64,000 bases of DNA from Methylocaldum szegediense. Its GTDB lineage: Bacteria > Pseudomonadota > Gammaproteobacteria > Methylococcales > Methylococcaceae. Under the pieces are notes generated by a model. The model was not told the origin of the DNA and did no database searches. It saw nothing but the letters and a program-made list of their open reading frames with translations. Both the position numbers and the translations under genes were made by a program. The stretch is taken from the NCBI RefSeq assembly GCF_949769195.1, contig NZ_OX458333.1, forward strand, positions 2,480,001 through 2,544,000. Direction: 5' to 3'. Within the stretch, counting starts at the first letter, position 1; each line of letters starts with the position of its first letter. Positions 8,138 to 17,591 of this stretch are shown in pieces.

Positions 8138-9377
8138 AGCCACGGTGGTAGTTCGTAGCCGTCACCCGCGATGGCTGCAGACTCGCCTCACGCGCGGTAC
8201 CCAATACCGCGCCCCACAGGAACATCAACATCGCATTCTGCGGAAAATACTCCCAAAGATTGAACGGCAGCCCCGCTACGAAAATGAATGTCATCACCAT
8301 GCCTTTTCGAGGATGGACGGACATCCGGGCGGACATCCAAAGGAAAACGAGATACGCGAGCAGGCCGATCAGGCCGTAGCCGTTAAGGAGAAACAGATAC
8401 AGGCTGTCGGAATCGAACTGGCCGGGAAAATGCTCGGCACCGAACAGGACGTTGATCGTGTTGGAGCCGAGCCCGAGCCCCCAACCGAAGAGAAGATCCG
8501 GCAGGTCATTGATGTTATTGCTCAGCATCCGTTGCCAGAGCGCGATGCGGCCATCCTGCGTGGGATCGGCATCCTCCCGGCCGCTCAGGAGCGGACTCGA
8601 TGCCAGTATCAGCGCGCCGACCGCGAGTGCCGGGGCGGGCAGGATCAATGTCCAGCGGTCGCGGGGACGCACCGCCGAATAGAACTGGAAGAAAAGAACC
8701 AGGAAAGAGCTGAGCAAGGCCGTTCGGGACCCGCTCAACAAGGCCAGAAAAGTGGTGACGTACATCCATTTCCGAATCTTCGGCGCCTTGGCCAGCGCGA
8801 AAAAAAGCGTGCAGGTCGACATTGCCGCTCCGAACAGATTCGGGCTGACAAAAGTGCCGAAGGGACGTCCGCCGCCCAGAAGCGATACGCCGACCAAGGG
8901 CGGCGACCACAGCGCCTGGATGATGGCCAATACGCCTTGCAGGACGATGTAATAACGGAGGTAGGAGGTAAATTTCAGAATGACCGTCTCGGCCGCGCCC
9001 AGCCGCGCCGTCATGTAGCCGATCAGAGCCAGCGGCAGGTATTCGAACACGCGAAGCCCGGCCAGCGGCACCACCAACGGTAAATCCAAGAACAGCGCAT
9101 AGGCGACTTCGAACAGCGCGTAACTTGCGACCACCGCAAGGAAGGCAAACATCGAACCGGTCGCCGCGCCTCTCCAGAACCGCCGTTCCAGCGCCGCGTA
9201 AGCGATTACCACCACCAGCATCACTTCACGCAAGATGCGCAGACCGAAATCCTGTTCCCCGTAAACCTCCTTGACCCCGTTCCACGCCGACTCGACCTGA
9301 GGCAACGACGCGACCGCCGACACGCTCACCAGGGCGAAAAGAAGCACGGGCAGATCTTTTTCGAGGCGGATTTTCAT
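8118..9377 (-). CDS. O-antigen polymerase/ligase-like membrane protein (Wzy-like)
   Basis: A membrane protein of 419 residues with about ten to twelve hydrophobic segments and a larger periplasmic loop around residues 270-330 (SGREDADPTQDGRIALWQRM, then LFGWGLGLGSNTI). This is the layout of the O-antigen polymerase/ligase superfamily. In a WcaJ-Wza-Wzc-Wzx locus with no other candidate, polymerisation of the exopolysaccharide in the periplasm is the likely role. GGAACG precedes the ATG. Its stop overlaps the start of the flippase gene by about 20 bp. Ligase activity is the alternative. Confidence 0.8.
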   Translation of the reverse strand: MKIRLEKDLPVLLFALVSVSAVASLPQVESAWNGVKEVYGEQDFGLRILREVMLVVVIAYAALERRFWRGAATGSMFAFLAVVASYALFEVAYALFLDLPLVVPLAGLRVFEYLPLALIGYMTARLGAAETVILKFTSYLRYYIVLQGVLAIIQALWSPPLVGVSLLGGGRPFGTFVSPNLFGAAMSTCTLFFALAKAPKIRKWMYVTTFLALLSGSRTALLSSFLVLFFQFYSAVRPRDRWTLILPAPALAVGALILASSPLLSGREDADPTQDGRIALWQRMLSNNINDLPDLLFGWGLGLGSNTINVLFGAEHFPGQFDSDSLYLFLLNGYGLIGLLAYLVFLWMSARMSVHPRKGMVMTFIFVAGLPFNLWEYFPQNAMLMFLWGAVLGTAREASLQPSRVTATNYHRGYGEPIR

Positions 9378-9440
9378 CGTTCCAAAACGTCTTTTTGTTT
9401 TTGGCAGTCGCTGTGCCGGTCCAAAAAAGCCGAAATCCCG

Positions 9441-11678
9441 TTAAACCGCCTTCGGATACGCATACCCGTAATACGAGTAATACGACGAACCTTCCTTCAT
9501 ATCGTTGATGATGAAGCCGTTCGGCTTGATGCCCACGTGCTGGAAGCGGCGGAAGCTCACCTCCAGCTCCTGCGCGGTGTAACGTCCTTCCTTGACAACC
9601 AGGAAGGTAGCATCGGCGTGTTTACCGATGATGGCGGGGTCGGTCGTACCCAAGACCGGCGGGGAGTCGATGACGATGTGGTTATAGAAAGCTTTCAGGT
9701 CTTCCAGGATCGAGTCCAGGCCGCCGAGCACCAGGAGTTCGGCGGGATTGGAGACGTTCCGCCCTTTCGAGATGAAATCCACACCCACCTCCGGAAGGCT
9801 GGTGATCACCTCGGCCAGCGAAGCCGTTCCCTCGAGGAGATCCGAAAGCCCCCGTTCCTTCTGTACCGAAAAAACCTCATGCAACCGGCCATTGCGTAAG
9901 TCGGCGTCTATGATCAGCACCCGTTTCCTGATGCTGGCGAGGAGAGCTGCCAGGTTCGAACTGACAAAGGACTTTCCCATGCCCGGTGCCGGGCTGCTGA
10001 TCATGATGACCTTGCTTTCGCCGCTGGCGAGGGTGGCTTCGAGAGTCGTCCGCAGGGCACGCAGCGATTCGACCGACATGTCGTGAGGTGCCTGGCTGGC
10101 CAATACGGCCGGCCGGTCCGAATCGACGCGTTTGGCGAGACGCCTCTGGGTCTTGCTGTGGGGAATAGCGGCGTAAAGCGGAATCCCGACCCGGTATTCC
10201 AGCAACGCCGGGTAATTGTCGTGGCGCTGCAGGGAGTTACGCAGGAACACGAGCGCGGAACCCGCGGTCAGGCCCAATACGGTCGCGATCGCCAACAATA
10301 GAGCGGGTTTCGGCCAGTAGGGTTTTTCCGGTATCACGGCATAGTCGACGATGCGGGAATTGCCGATCGATCCCGCGGCGGCCACGCGCTGCTCCTGCGC
10401 GCTGTTCAGCAGCGAGGTATAGAGCTCGGTGTTGACTTGCACATCGCGGGACAAGCTCACCATGTTTTGCTGCGTACGCGGCAGTTCCTTGATCCGCTTG
10501 TTGAGATCCGCGAGCTTGCGTTCGACCCGGGCGATCTGGGCCTTGGTGGCGATCATGTCCGGATGCGCATCCGTGAGCCGCTGATTTTGTTCCTCGTATT
10601 TCTGTCTGAGCTGGATGCCGAGGGTTTCCATTTCCGCCGCTTGCTTCAGGAGTACCTCAGCCTCGGCCGAAATGTCGACCGCGCCGTGTTGCTGCCGATA
10701 CGCGCTCAAGGCCTGCTCCGCCCGTTCCAGGCGCTCTTTCACGATAGGCAGCTGGCTTTCGAGAAACGCCAGTTTCTGTGCGGCTTCCGCCGATTCCCAG
10801 TTCACCGTCGCGTTTACATAGGTGGTGGCGATGTCGTTCACCGATTTGGCGAGCTTCACGGGGTCGCGGCCCTTGAGTTCGACATTCAGGATGTCCGTGT
10901 CCTTGGAGGCTTCCTTGACGGTGAACGCCTTCTTGAGTTTTTCGATAGCTGTCAACCGGCTTTCCCGGCGCAGATCGAAATGCGTGCCGGGATGGGCCTT
11001 GAGCTCGGAAACCTTGATGACGATGGGTTTCTCTTCACCCACGTCGATCTCGACGCTGTCGCCCACCTGCCCTTCGCCCAGCCGTTCGCCCTTGGGACCG
11101 AGCAGTTGGAATCGCGCACCTTCAAGAGCAACCAGGGTGAAATCTTTCCCGAGGTAACGATCGGGCACGGTGAAATCGCCAATCTCGATCTTCTCACCGC
11201 CGAAGGCCCAACGGCTGAACCCCCACCAGGCACCAGCCACGCCGTCGCGCGGGTCGTGCCAGCGCGCGAGGGCTTCGCCGATCAGGGGAAAATACCGGGG
11301 CGAAACTTCCACCGCCAGATTCAATCCGTCGACGACTTTGCCGAGTACCGAACGGGATCTAAGAATCTCGACCTCCCGCTGCGCTCTCGGATTTTCGGCC
11401 TCCGCAGGGTATTTACTGGCCTCGCTGCGGAGCGGCGCGGTAAGCAGCGCCTTGTTCTTATCGATGCGCAGCAAGGCGTCCGCCTTGTAGGTGCGGGGAG
11501 CGAAGATCAGATAGACCACCGTCACCGTTAGCACCGCTGTCAGCGTCAACAGGATCGTCTTCTTGCCTTCGAGCAGCAGGTCGACGTAGTCCCTAATGCT
11601 GACGCCCGGCTCCTCGATCCTGGACGACCAGTTCGGCGACGGGGGAAGGATGATCTCGTTTTGTCCGTACGTGTTCAT
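9441..11678 (-). CDS. Polysaccharide co-polymerase with tyrosine autokinase domain (Wzc-like)
   Basis: This 745-residue protein combines a Wzz chain-length domain and a BY-kinase. Residues 27-60 hold the first membrane helix. A long periplasmic region with coiled coil (about 300-430) follows, then the PxxPxxP-type second helix near residue 475. The kinase has Walker A APGMGKS near residue 560, Walker A' LIIDADLR near 589, and Walker B in VIDSPP. The C-terminus is SYYSYYGYAYPKAV, with six tyrosines, the expected autophosphorylation cluster. It controls chain length and couples to the export lipoprotein. A cognate Wzb-type phosphatase is not present in the window. Confidence 0.93.
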   Translation of the reverse strand: MNTYGQNEIILPPSPNWSSRIEEPGVSIRDYVDLLLEGKKTILLTLTAVLTVTVVYLIFAPRTYKADALLRIDKNKALLTAPLRSEASKYPAEAENPRAQREVEILRSRSVLGKVVDGLNLAVEVSPRYFPLIGEALARWHDPRDGVAGAWWGFSRWAFGGEKIEIGDFTVPDRYLGKDFTLVALEGARFQLLGPKGERLGEGQVGDSVEIDVGEEKPIVIKVSELKAHPGTHFDLRRESRLTAIEKLKKAFTVKEASKDTDILNVELKGRDPVKLAKSVNDIATTYVNATVNWESAEAAQKLAFLESQLPIVKERLERAEQALSAYRQQHGAVDISAEAEVLLKQAAEMETLGIQLRQKYEEQNQRLTDAHPDMIATKAQIARVERKLADLNKRIKELPRTQQNMVSLSRDVQVNTELYTSLLNSAQEQRVAAAGSIGNSRIVDYAVIPEKPYWPKPALLLAIATVLGLTAGSALVFLRNSLQRHDNYPALLEYRVGIPLYAAIPHSKTQRRLAKRVDSDRPAVLASQAPHDMSVESLRALRTTLEATLASGESKVIMISSPAPGMGKSFVSSNLAALLASIRKRVLIIDADLRNGRLHEVFSVQKERGLSDLLEGTASLAEVITSLPEVGVDFISKGRNVSNPAELLVLGGLDSILEDLKAFYNHIVIDSPPVLGTTDPAIIGKHADATFLVVKEGRYTAQELEVSFRRFQHVGIKPNGFIINDMKEGSSYYSYYGYAYPKAV

Positions 11679-11825
11679 GGCTTAATTCACGTATCGATTC
11701 GGTTAAAAGGGTCGGAAATCGGTTCTTACTTTCGTGCCGTTTTGCTGGAAGCGTCTATCACTCCCCCGACCGGCCCAGGACAGCTCATAGGATGTGCTGC
11801 ATGAACCACATCGTTCGCGATCGAC

Positions 11826-11875
11826 GCCCTTCCTGAGCTTCGTCGAAGGGCCTGTCCTGAGCTTCATCGAAGGAC
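11826..11875. repeat. Two tandem CTGAGC-GTCGAAGG repeats
   Basis: Two adjacent copies of the dispersed repeat (CCTGAGCTTCGTCGAAGG, then CCTGTCCTGAGCTTCATCG). They lie in the 249-bp gap between the autokinase and export lipoprotein genes. Apart from these I see nothing coding in the gap. Confidence 0.8.
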
Positions 11876-11927
11876 GGTTTCTTCGTCACCGCTTCCGACG
11901 TGCTTATTCCGGCCTACCCAAAAACCG

Positions 11928-13079
11928 TCAGAACCCCCCATAGAACGCGCCTCGCGTCATGACCTGGCTGAACGACGACGGCAGGAGCTGGTTCAGTACC
12001 CTCGACCACTGGGTAACGCCTGCCGTGCCGACGAAAACAATGTCGTGCGGCTGCAAGGAAAACTGTTCCGCCAGAATCATGGCGTCGGGCGATTTCCCGT
12101 TGAGCTGGAAAATTTCCGGCTTGGCCTGTCCGGCGCGAATGACGTAGATTTCCTCCGCGTTCGACGTGTTGAAGTCGATTCCGTTGGATTCCGACAAGGC
12201 CTGAGCGAGCGTCATCCTGCCCTTGTGGATTTGCAGCGCCTGCTGCCGGCCCACTTCGCCGGTGACGAAGACCTTGGCGTGATAGCGATCGGGCACATGC
12301 AGCACGTCGCCGGCCTTAAGTTGCAGGTTTTGGCCGTTATCGCCCTGTTCATAGAGCGCTTGGAGATTGATCGGATAGAGTTTGTCCCCGCGCGCCAGCG
12401 TCACATGGCTCAGATCAGCCTCTGCCGTCACGCCGCCCGCACGGCTGATGGCTTCCGCGACATTGAGCGGCGAATCCACGATCGACTGGACACCGGGATA
12501 CTTAACTTCGCCCACCACGGTGACTTTGTGGGCCTGAAACGCGAGCACGCGTACGTCCAGCTTGACCTTCTTGAAGTATTTGGAAAGTGCCTCGGTCAGC
12601 ATGTCCCTGATCTCCGCAACGGTCTTGCCCGCCACGTGAACGGTGCCCACGTAGGGATAGAAGATCGTCCCATCATCGAGAACGACCTTGCCCGCCAGTT
12701 CGGGCGGAATATCCTCACCGCCCGGATCGTTCAGCTCGGGATGGTCCCAAACCGTGATCAGCAGCCGATCATGCGGCCCGACCCGGTAAGGCTCCGGTTC
12801 CGAGTTCGGCAGCGTGAGCGTGCGGGCGTCCTGCAGCCTGGCGTTTTCCCGCTCGATGATCAAATCGGCGGTGATCGGAACGATCTTCACTTTCTCCTTG
12901 ACTAGCTTGCCGTCCTTCATTACCGGCACAACCGCATCCGAGACATCGCTGCCCCGTTTCATATCCATGCCCGGCGTCAGCGCGCAGCCGGAAAGAAAAA
13001 CAACCAGCCACAACACCAAGACCGCGGCCATGGCATCCGATTTTCCAAGCAACGAACCCACGGTTGACGATGCGCTCAT
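11928..13079 (-). CDS. Polysaccharide export outer-membrane lipoprotein (Wza-like)
   Basis: A 383-residue protein of the OPX family. The N-terminus has a membrane segment ending in the lipobox LSGC, with Cys32 as the lipidated residue. The Poly_export domain follows (PYRVGPHDRLLITVWDHPEL), then the SLBB repeats (VTVVGEVKYPGVQ and VFVTGEVGRQQA). It forms the outer-membrane channel through which the polymer leaves the cell, in contact with the co-polymerase encoded next. GGAG lies directly before the ATG. It follows the initiating transferase gene by about 25 bp. Length is close to that of E. coli Wza. Confidence 0.93.
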   Translation of the reverse strand: MSASSTVGSLLGKSDAMAAVLVLWLVVFLSGCALTPGMDMKRGSDVSDAVVPVMKDGKLVKEKVKIVPITADLIIERENARLQDARTLTLPNSEPEPYRVGPHDRLLITVWDHPELNDPGGEDIPPELAGKVVLDDGTIFYPYVGTVHVAGKTVAEIRDMLTEALSKYFKKVKLDVRVLAFQAHKVTVVGEVKYPGVQSIVDSPLNVAEAISRAGGVTAEADLSHVTLARGDKLYPINLQALYEQGDNGQNLQLKAGDVLHVPDRYHAKVFVTGEVGRQQALQIHKGRMTLAQALSESNGIDFNTSNAEEIYVIRAGQAKPEIFQLNGKSPDAMILAEQFSLQPHDIVFVGTAGVTQWSRVLNQLLPSSFSQVMTRGAFYGGF

Positions 13080-13104
13080 CTCCTATCCCCTCCCCGCGGA
13101 CCTA

Positions 13105-14532
13105 TTAATAGGCGTTCTTGTTGACGAAGCCGGACACGATGGTTCGTAAGGCGATTTCCAGGTCGAACCACACCGACCAGTTTTGGATGTAATAAAGATC
13201 GTGCTCGATGCGCTTGACGAGATCGGTGTCACCACGCCAGCCGTTCACCTGAGCCCAACCGGTGATGCCGGCCTTCACCATGTGCTTCTTCATGTAGTTC
13301 GGCACCTGATCCTTGAACACTTCCACAAAATCCGGACGTTCAGGGCGAGGACCCACCAGCGACATTTCGCCTTTGAGCACGTTGATAAGCTGTGGAAGTT
13401 CGTCCAAGCTGGTCCTGCGCAGGAACGCCCCGAACGGCGTTGCCCGATTCTCCCCGGGCTTGGCCCAGACCGGACCGGTCTTCGCCTCCGCATCCACCGG
13501 CATGGACCGGAACTTCAGCATGATGAACTTGCGATTGTTCCAACCTACCCGCTCCTGCCGGTAGAACACCGGGCCCGGCGAGCTGAGCTTCACCCCGATG
13601 GCGATCAGCAGCATCAGCGGGCTTGCCAGGATCAAAAGGATCAGCGCGAGCAAACGGTCTTCGATTTCCTTGATGTAGCGATTGATGCCGTGCAGAGGCG
13701 AGACTGAAATATCGAGGGTCGGTATGCCGGCGACTTCGTTCAGATTGAGGAACTTGCTCATCTTGAAGGCGAAGCAGTCGATCACCAGCCGAATGCTGAC
13801 CGGCAAATGGCGCAACTCGTGAAGAACCTGCTCCGCGCGCGCCTCGCCCTTGAACGGAAACGCTACCCAGACTTCATCGATAGCCTCCCGGGTCACCAAG
13901 GAGGCCAGATCCTTCAGCCCGCCCAGCCGCGGCAGCGACACTGCTCCGACCAATCCCCTGGGTTCCGAACGATCGTCGACATAGCCAACCACCTGCAGAC
14001 CGGCCCAGGGGGATTCGTTCAATTGGCGGCTCGCGGCAATCGCCATCTCGTTCAGCCCGACCATCACAATCCGGCCCTGCTGCCAGCCACGCGCCCGCAA
14101 GATTCGAAGTACGCGCGAAAGCACGGCGCGCGCGAGGACCACGAAGGCAAAACCCAGCACGCCCCAGGTTGCAATCCAGCGATAGCTGGAACCGAGCCAG
14201 ACATGGAGACGGACTAAGGCAACAATGCAAACAACCGAAATCAGGGTGAATATCCAGGCGCGCAGAATACGGGCGATTTCCCCGCGCATCGCATCGTTCC
14301 GCCAGGGACGATAAATCTGCCCGATTTCGAAGAAAAAGATGGCTCCCAGAATGCCTATCGCGATCACGACCCTGTGGTCCGGGTCGATGACCGGTGTTCG
14401 ATGCCAGAAATAAAAGGCGACCCAAGCCGCGGCTAGCAACATCGCAATGTCGAGAAACCGCAACAGCACGATCACCGTGTGGCCATACTGTTTGTAAAGT
14501 CCCCTAAATACGAGTCCAAAACCGAGTGGCAT
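13105..14532 (-). CDS. Undecaprenyl-phosphate sugar phosphotransferase (WcaJ/GumD-like)
   Basis: A 475-residue polyisoprenyl-phosphate hexose-1-phosphate transferase. The N-terminal half has four membrane helices and a CoA-binding-like domain (RIVMVGLNEMAIAASRQL). The C-terminal catalytic domain carries KFRSMPVDAE, RRTSLDELPQL, LVGPRPERP and GITGWAQVNGWRG, all hallmark motifs. It transfers a sugar-1-phosphate, most often glucose, from UDP-sugar to undecaprenyl phosphate, the first step of polysaccharide synthesis. AAGAGG precedes the ATG. As the most upstream gene of the minus-strand run it probably follows the main promoter of the locus. Confidence 0.93.
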   Translation of the reverse strand: MPLGFGLVFRGLYKQYGHTVIVLLRFLDIAMLLAAAWVAFYFWHRTPVIDPDHRVVIAIGILGAIFFFEIGQIYRPWRNDAMRGEIARILRAWIFTLISVVCIVALVRLHVWLGSSYRWIATWGVLGFAFVVLARAVLSRVLRILRARGWQQGRIVMVGLNEMAIAASRQLNESPWAGLQVVGYVDDRSEPRGLVGAVSLPRLGGLKDLASLVTREAIDEVWVAFPFKGEARAEQVLHELRHLPVSIRLVIDCFAFKMSKFLNLNEVAGIPTLDISVSPLHGINRYIKEIEDRLLALILLILASPLMLLIAIGVKLSSPGPVFYRQERVGWNNRKFIMLKFRSMPVDAEAKTGPVWAKPGENRATPFGAFLRRTSLDELPQLINVLKGEMSLVGPRPERPDFVEVFKDQVPNYMKKHMVKAGITGWAQVNGWRGDTDLVKRIEHDLYYIQNWSVWFDLEIALRTIVSGFVNKNAY

Positions 14533-14551
14533 GTTCGTGAACCTCTTCTAT

Positions 14552-14569
14552 TTCTCGCAACGTCGAGAA
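14552..14569 (-). promoter_or_regulatory. Perfect inverted repeat just upstream of the polysaccharide locus
   Basis: TTCTCG-CAACGT-CGAGAA is a perfect 6+6 inverted repeat located 20 bp upstream of the first polysaccharide gene. It may be an operator or a 5' leader hairpin. No regulator is identified, so the role is a guess. Confidence 0.35.
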
Positions 14570-14713
14570 GACTGCTGTGCATCGGAACGGAAGCAGCCTT
14601 TCTGGCATTAGCCTACGAAGGCAAGATGAGTGAACAGCCGAGGGGAAAATTAAAACGAGATGAAGATTGAATTATTTTTGGAGGAGGATTTTTGCGCGGC
14701 GGTGACCAGAAGA

Positions 14714-14800
14714 TGCCGGAAGTGCTTCGCTTATTCCAGCCTACAAGCTCAATTCATACGCCGGAACGTAGGCCGGGATAAGCGAAGCGTTCCCGGCGCG
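14714..14800. repeat. REP-like hairpins, left of the RAYT gene
   Basis: Two related palindromic units are present. The clear one is GCCGGGA (14772-14778) and TCCCGGC (14791-14797) around AAGCGAAGCG, preceded by GTAG. A degenerate inverted copy is at 14714-14742. The same unit recurs on the other side of the transposase gene, as expected for REP sequences mobilised by RAYT enzymes. Confidence 0.8.
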
Positions 14801-14822
14801 AAACTTGCGGCGTGACACTTAG

Positions 14823-14887
14823 AGCCTATCCTGAGATTCTATGTTTGATGTCAAGTCGAAGGGCCTGCCCTGAGCGAGTCGAAGGGC
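14823..14887. repeat. Dispersed CTGAGC-GTCGAAGG repeats
   Basis: Two adjacent copies of the dispersed repeat. The first is interrupted: CCTATCCTGAG, about 20 unrelated bases, then AAGTCGAAGG. The second is CCTGCCCTGAGCGAGTCGAAGG. They lie just downstream of the RAYT stop codon. Confidence 0.7.
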
Positions 14888-14922
14888 TCAGAGCGAGCGG
14901 CCGATCGGGATTGGCTCTTAAG

Positions 14923-15444
14923 CTATTCGAACTCCATCCCGCGAATGTTCTCGGGCTCGCTCCCACCCCAAGCCGCATCGTACCACCCTGTCCTTACGAA
15001 TCGTCTGAACGAACTGAATTTCCATTCGAGCGACGCCGATGCAAGCCCGTGCTTGACCGGATTGTAATGGATGTAATCAAGATGCCGCCCGAAATCCTCG
15101 TCATCCCGTATGCTGCAATGTTCCCAATAGCGGGGTTGCCATAGGTTTTTCGAACCATCCTTGTTCAGCCGAGCCGGTACATGCCGTGAAAAATCGGTTT
15201 TGATCATTTGCCAGCGTGTGGAAAAGTCGGTATCCGCAACTGGCAATTGCCAAAGGCAATGCAGATGATCCGGCAAAACCACGGCGGCAATCATTTCGAA
15301 AGGGCGGCGAGGGTTTACATAGCGGAATGCCGAGCGCAGCTTTTCGATGTTTTGGTCATCGGCGAATAACGGTTGCCGTCCATGAGTTACGACGGTAAAA
15401 AAGTAGGTCCCGCCGGGGAGATAGAGCCGCCGATAATCGCTCAT
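14923..15444 (-). CDS. REP-associated tyrosine transposase (RAYT)
   Basis: A 173-residue Y1 transposase. It has the HUH motif within VVLPDHLHCLWQLP and the catalytic tyrosine in RHLDYIHYNPVKHGL, the signatures of the TnpA(REP) family. The N-terminus YRRLYLPGGTYFFTVVT is also typical. These enzymes cleave and join single-stranded REP hairpins. REP-like hairpins flank the gene on both sides (14714-14800 and 15471-15592), which fits that role. It is alone between the polysaccharide locus and the autotransporter and is not part of either. Confidence 0.92.
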   Translation of the reverse strand: MSDYRRLYLPGGTYFFTVVTHGRQPLFADDQNIEKLRSAFRYVNPRRPFEMIAAVVLPDHLHCLWQLPVADTDFSTRWQMIKTDFSRHVPARLNKDGSKNLWQPRYWEHCSIRDDEDFGRHLDYIHYNPVKHGLASASLEWKFSSFRRFVRTGWYDAAWGGSEPENIRGMEFE

Positions 15445-15470
15445 GGTTCGGATGATGTTACAAGCTGGTT

Positions 15471-15592
15471 TGCCGGAAACGCTTCGCTTATTCCGGCCTA
15501 CCTACTACGAATCAGGAAGAAATTGACGACATCGTAGGCCGGGATAAGCCTGTCCTGAGCCCCGTCGAAGGGGCGTTAGCCGTTCCCGGCGC
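15471..15592. repeat. REP-like hairpins, right of the RAYT gene, one split by another repeat
   Basis: The first unit (15471-15501) reads TGCCGGAAACGCTTCGCTTA followed by TTCCGGCCTACC. The second (from 15531) starts GTAGGCCGGGATAAGC as usual. It is then broken by a CTGTCCTGAGC-GTCGAAGG repeat before ending CGTTCCCGGCGC. The interruption looks like a nested insertion. Confidence 0.75.
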
Positions 15593-15597
15593 AATAT

Positions 15598-17394
15598 CTA
15601 AAACGAAATTCTGACGCCGGCTTCGACAATATGGCTGGAAACGGTCCGCTGGCCGAGGCGGGTTTCATAGCGGAGAAAGGCGGCGTTGCCGCCGGGCAAG
15701 GTGGCGGCCAGCGATCCGCCCAGGTTGAAATAATCGCGGTCCGGGACCGAGTTGGAGATGGTGAAGCCGCCGGTGCCAGGGGCCGCATCCACGAAGCGTC
15801 CTCTGATATCGCGCGAGCCGTTCTGGTACTGGTGCTCCCACTCGAAGCGAATGGACGGCGTCAGTACGCCCCAGGGCAGACTGAAACTCCGGCCGATTTG
15901 GGCGCCCAGGTCCGTGGTCAGGGAGTGATCGTCCTGGCTGCTGAAGGCCAAGCCTAGGCCGCCGCCTCCTCTTTCCTGATAGGCGTCGATCTGGAGCTTG
16001 GCGTATTCCATACGGAGGTACGGATTCAGGCTCCATTCGCTGATCGCGAAATCCTTTCCGACACTGACGGCGAAGCCGTACTGATTGCCTTCCGGATTGC
16101 TGCGCGCCCGCGACGAGAACCCGCTATAGCGGATATTGCGCTTCATGTCGTAGTCGTGGCGGGTGAAATTCCCTATCCAATCCACGTAAAAGTCTTGGGG
16201 CAGGTAATAGCTGCCGTAGAAGGAGCCGTGGTACGAATCGGTGTCCATAGCGCCGGAGTCCTGGCTGAACACGGACGAAGTACCGTCGTAGCCGAACGCA
16301 AGCCCCAGGACTAACTGATCGGTCAGCCGGTAATCGGCGCCCACAGTCACGCCTCCCGACGTGAACCGGTAGCCCCGCTCTTCGCGAGTACCGTCCCTGT
16401 CCCCCCCGTTGAACCGGCCCTGCACGAAAAACCCGAGGGGGCCGTCCCGCAGCGGGTCGTCGGGGCTGTCGCCGGCCGCGCCGCCCGATTCCTTCCCGAG
16501 CGCACGCGCGAGCTGGGCGTAAGAAATGTTTCGGCCGTCTATATTCATGGCCAGGTCGAGACCGCCACCACCGTGCCGCAGCTGGGTCAGCCGCTGCCGC
16601 AGGTTGGCCATGCGCCCGGTGCCGATACGCAAAGGCGTACTGGTTTGGGAAGCGACCTGCTCGGGGGTGATCTGGCTCAAGGCGGCGATCTTCTCGGCAT
16701 CGCTCAGTTCGGAACCCAAGAGGTCCGAACAGCGCTGCGCCAGTTCGCCGGTAGCGCCGTCACAGGCCCCTATCAGGGCGCTGGCCACGGAGCGCTCGTT
16801 TTCGGTGAGTCCGGGAAGTTCGCCGAGCGGCGTGGGCGTGGGAGGCTGGGTGGTTGACACAGGCGTGATGGTGATTGTGACGGTACTAGTCGGAAAAACA
16901 TCCGAGGGACACGGCGACTCCGAAAAACTCTCGTCACAAGTCAAGTTGAGCGTGAATGTCCTGGGCGCAGTCAAATCCGGATTGTTGACGATGGGAATCG
17001 AGATAACCTCGGTTTGCGTCAATGGTCCCTCCACACGGTCGAAGAGCCCCCCCCCACTCACGCCGATATAGTCCACCGAAGCGGTCGCGGTACCGTCGTT
17101 GGTCTCCCAAGTGACAAAAAGTTCACCGGACTGTTGTTCGTTCACTCCTCGCGAATAGGTGAGCGTAATTTCCACCGACCCGGCATCCGCAGCCACCGAA
17201 GGCGCCGTTGGACTAACCGTGACGGTGTCGGCCAGTGCCTGGTGCCCGCTCAACGCCAACATTAAAAAAGCGAGCCACCATGGCGAAGGCATGACGTAGA
17301 AAAGAAGAAATTCCCCGAAATGCGATATCCCCCTCCTCTGGGAGCCCCCATCCCGATTTCCGACTTCAGACAGGCTCCGCCTAAACTTGTTCAT
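15598..17394 (-). CDS. Autotransporter with Calx-beta-like passenger
   Basis: About 598 residues from the ATG at 17394. The N-terminus starts MNKFRRSL and reaches a hydrophobic core ending SGHQALADT; this long leader resembles the extended signal peptides of autotransporters. A Calx-beta-like segment follows (about residues 58-170, ATASVDYIGVSGG), then a proline/threonine linker. From about residue 320 there is a beta-barrel (GFFVQGRFNGGDRDGT) with alternating aromatic residues, ending in the terminal phenylalanine of GVRISF. It should insert into the outer membrane and display a short passenger. An alternative start is the ATG of MPSPWWLAFL. No protease or adhesin motif is visible. Confidence 0.85.
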   Translation of the reverse strand: MNKFRRSLSEVGNRDGGSQRRGISHFGEFLLFYVMPSPWWLAFLMLALSGHQALADTVTVSPTAPSVAADAGSVEITLTYSRGVNEQQSGELFVTWETNDGTATASVDYIGVSGGGLFDRVEGPLTQTEVISIPIVNNPDLTAPRTFTLNLTCDESFSESPCPSDVFPTSTVTITITPVSTTQPPTPTPLGELPGLTENERSVASALIGACDGATGELAQRCSDLLGSELSDAEKIAALSQITPEQVASQTSTPLRIGTGRMANLRQRLTQLRHGGGGLDLAMNIDGRNISYAQLARALGKESGGAAGDSPDDPLRDGPLGFFVQGRFNGGDRDGTREERGYRFTSGGVTVGADYRLTDQLVLGLAFGYDGTSSVFSQDSGAMDTDSYHGSFYGSYYLPQDFYVDWIGNFTRHDYDMKRNIRYSGFSSRARSNPEGNQYGFAVSVGKDFAISEWSLNPYLRMEYAKLQIDAYQERGGGGLGLAFSSQDDHSLTTDLGAQIGRSFSLPWGVLTPSIRFEWEHQYQNGSRDIRGRFVDAAPGTGGFTISNSVPDRDYFNLGGSLAATLPGGNAAFLRYETRLGQRTVSSHIVEAGVRISF

Positions 17395-17591
17395 GAGGTG
17401 CACCTGGTGTTGAGTTCGGAGCAATCGATTTGCCCACTTACATTTTTAGTTTGCCGACCCTGGACGCACTGCTCGGCCGTGCAGATCATACCCCAACGGA
17501 TCGCCGTAAGTGTATTAAAGACGAAATCAGCGGCTTCGACAAAGATTTCCGTCGGCGCCCCCGTTGCCTATTAGTAGGAAGCTTTGATTTA

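Noticed and set aside
8022-9083. 353-residue frame on the plus strand
   Set aside because: It is opposite the polymerase-like gene; composition rich in Arg, Gln and His, without any domain.
10437-11531. 364-residue frame on the plus strand
   Set aside because: It is opposite the autokinase gene and is a shadow.
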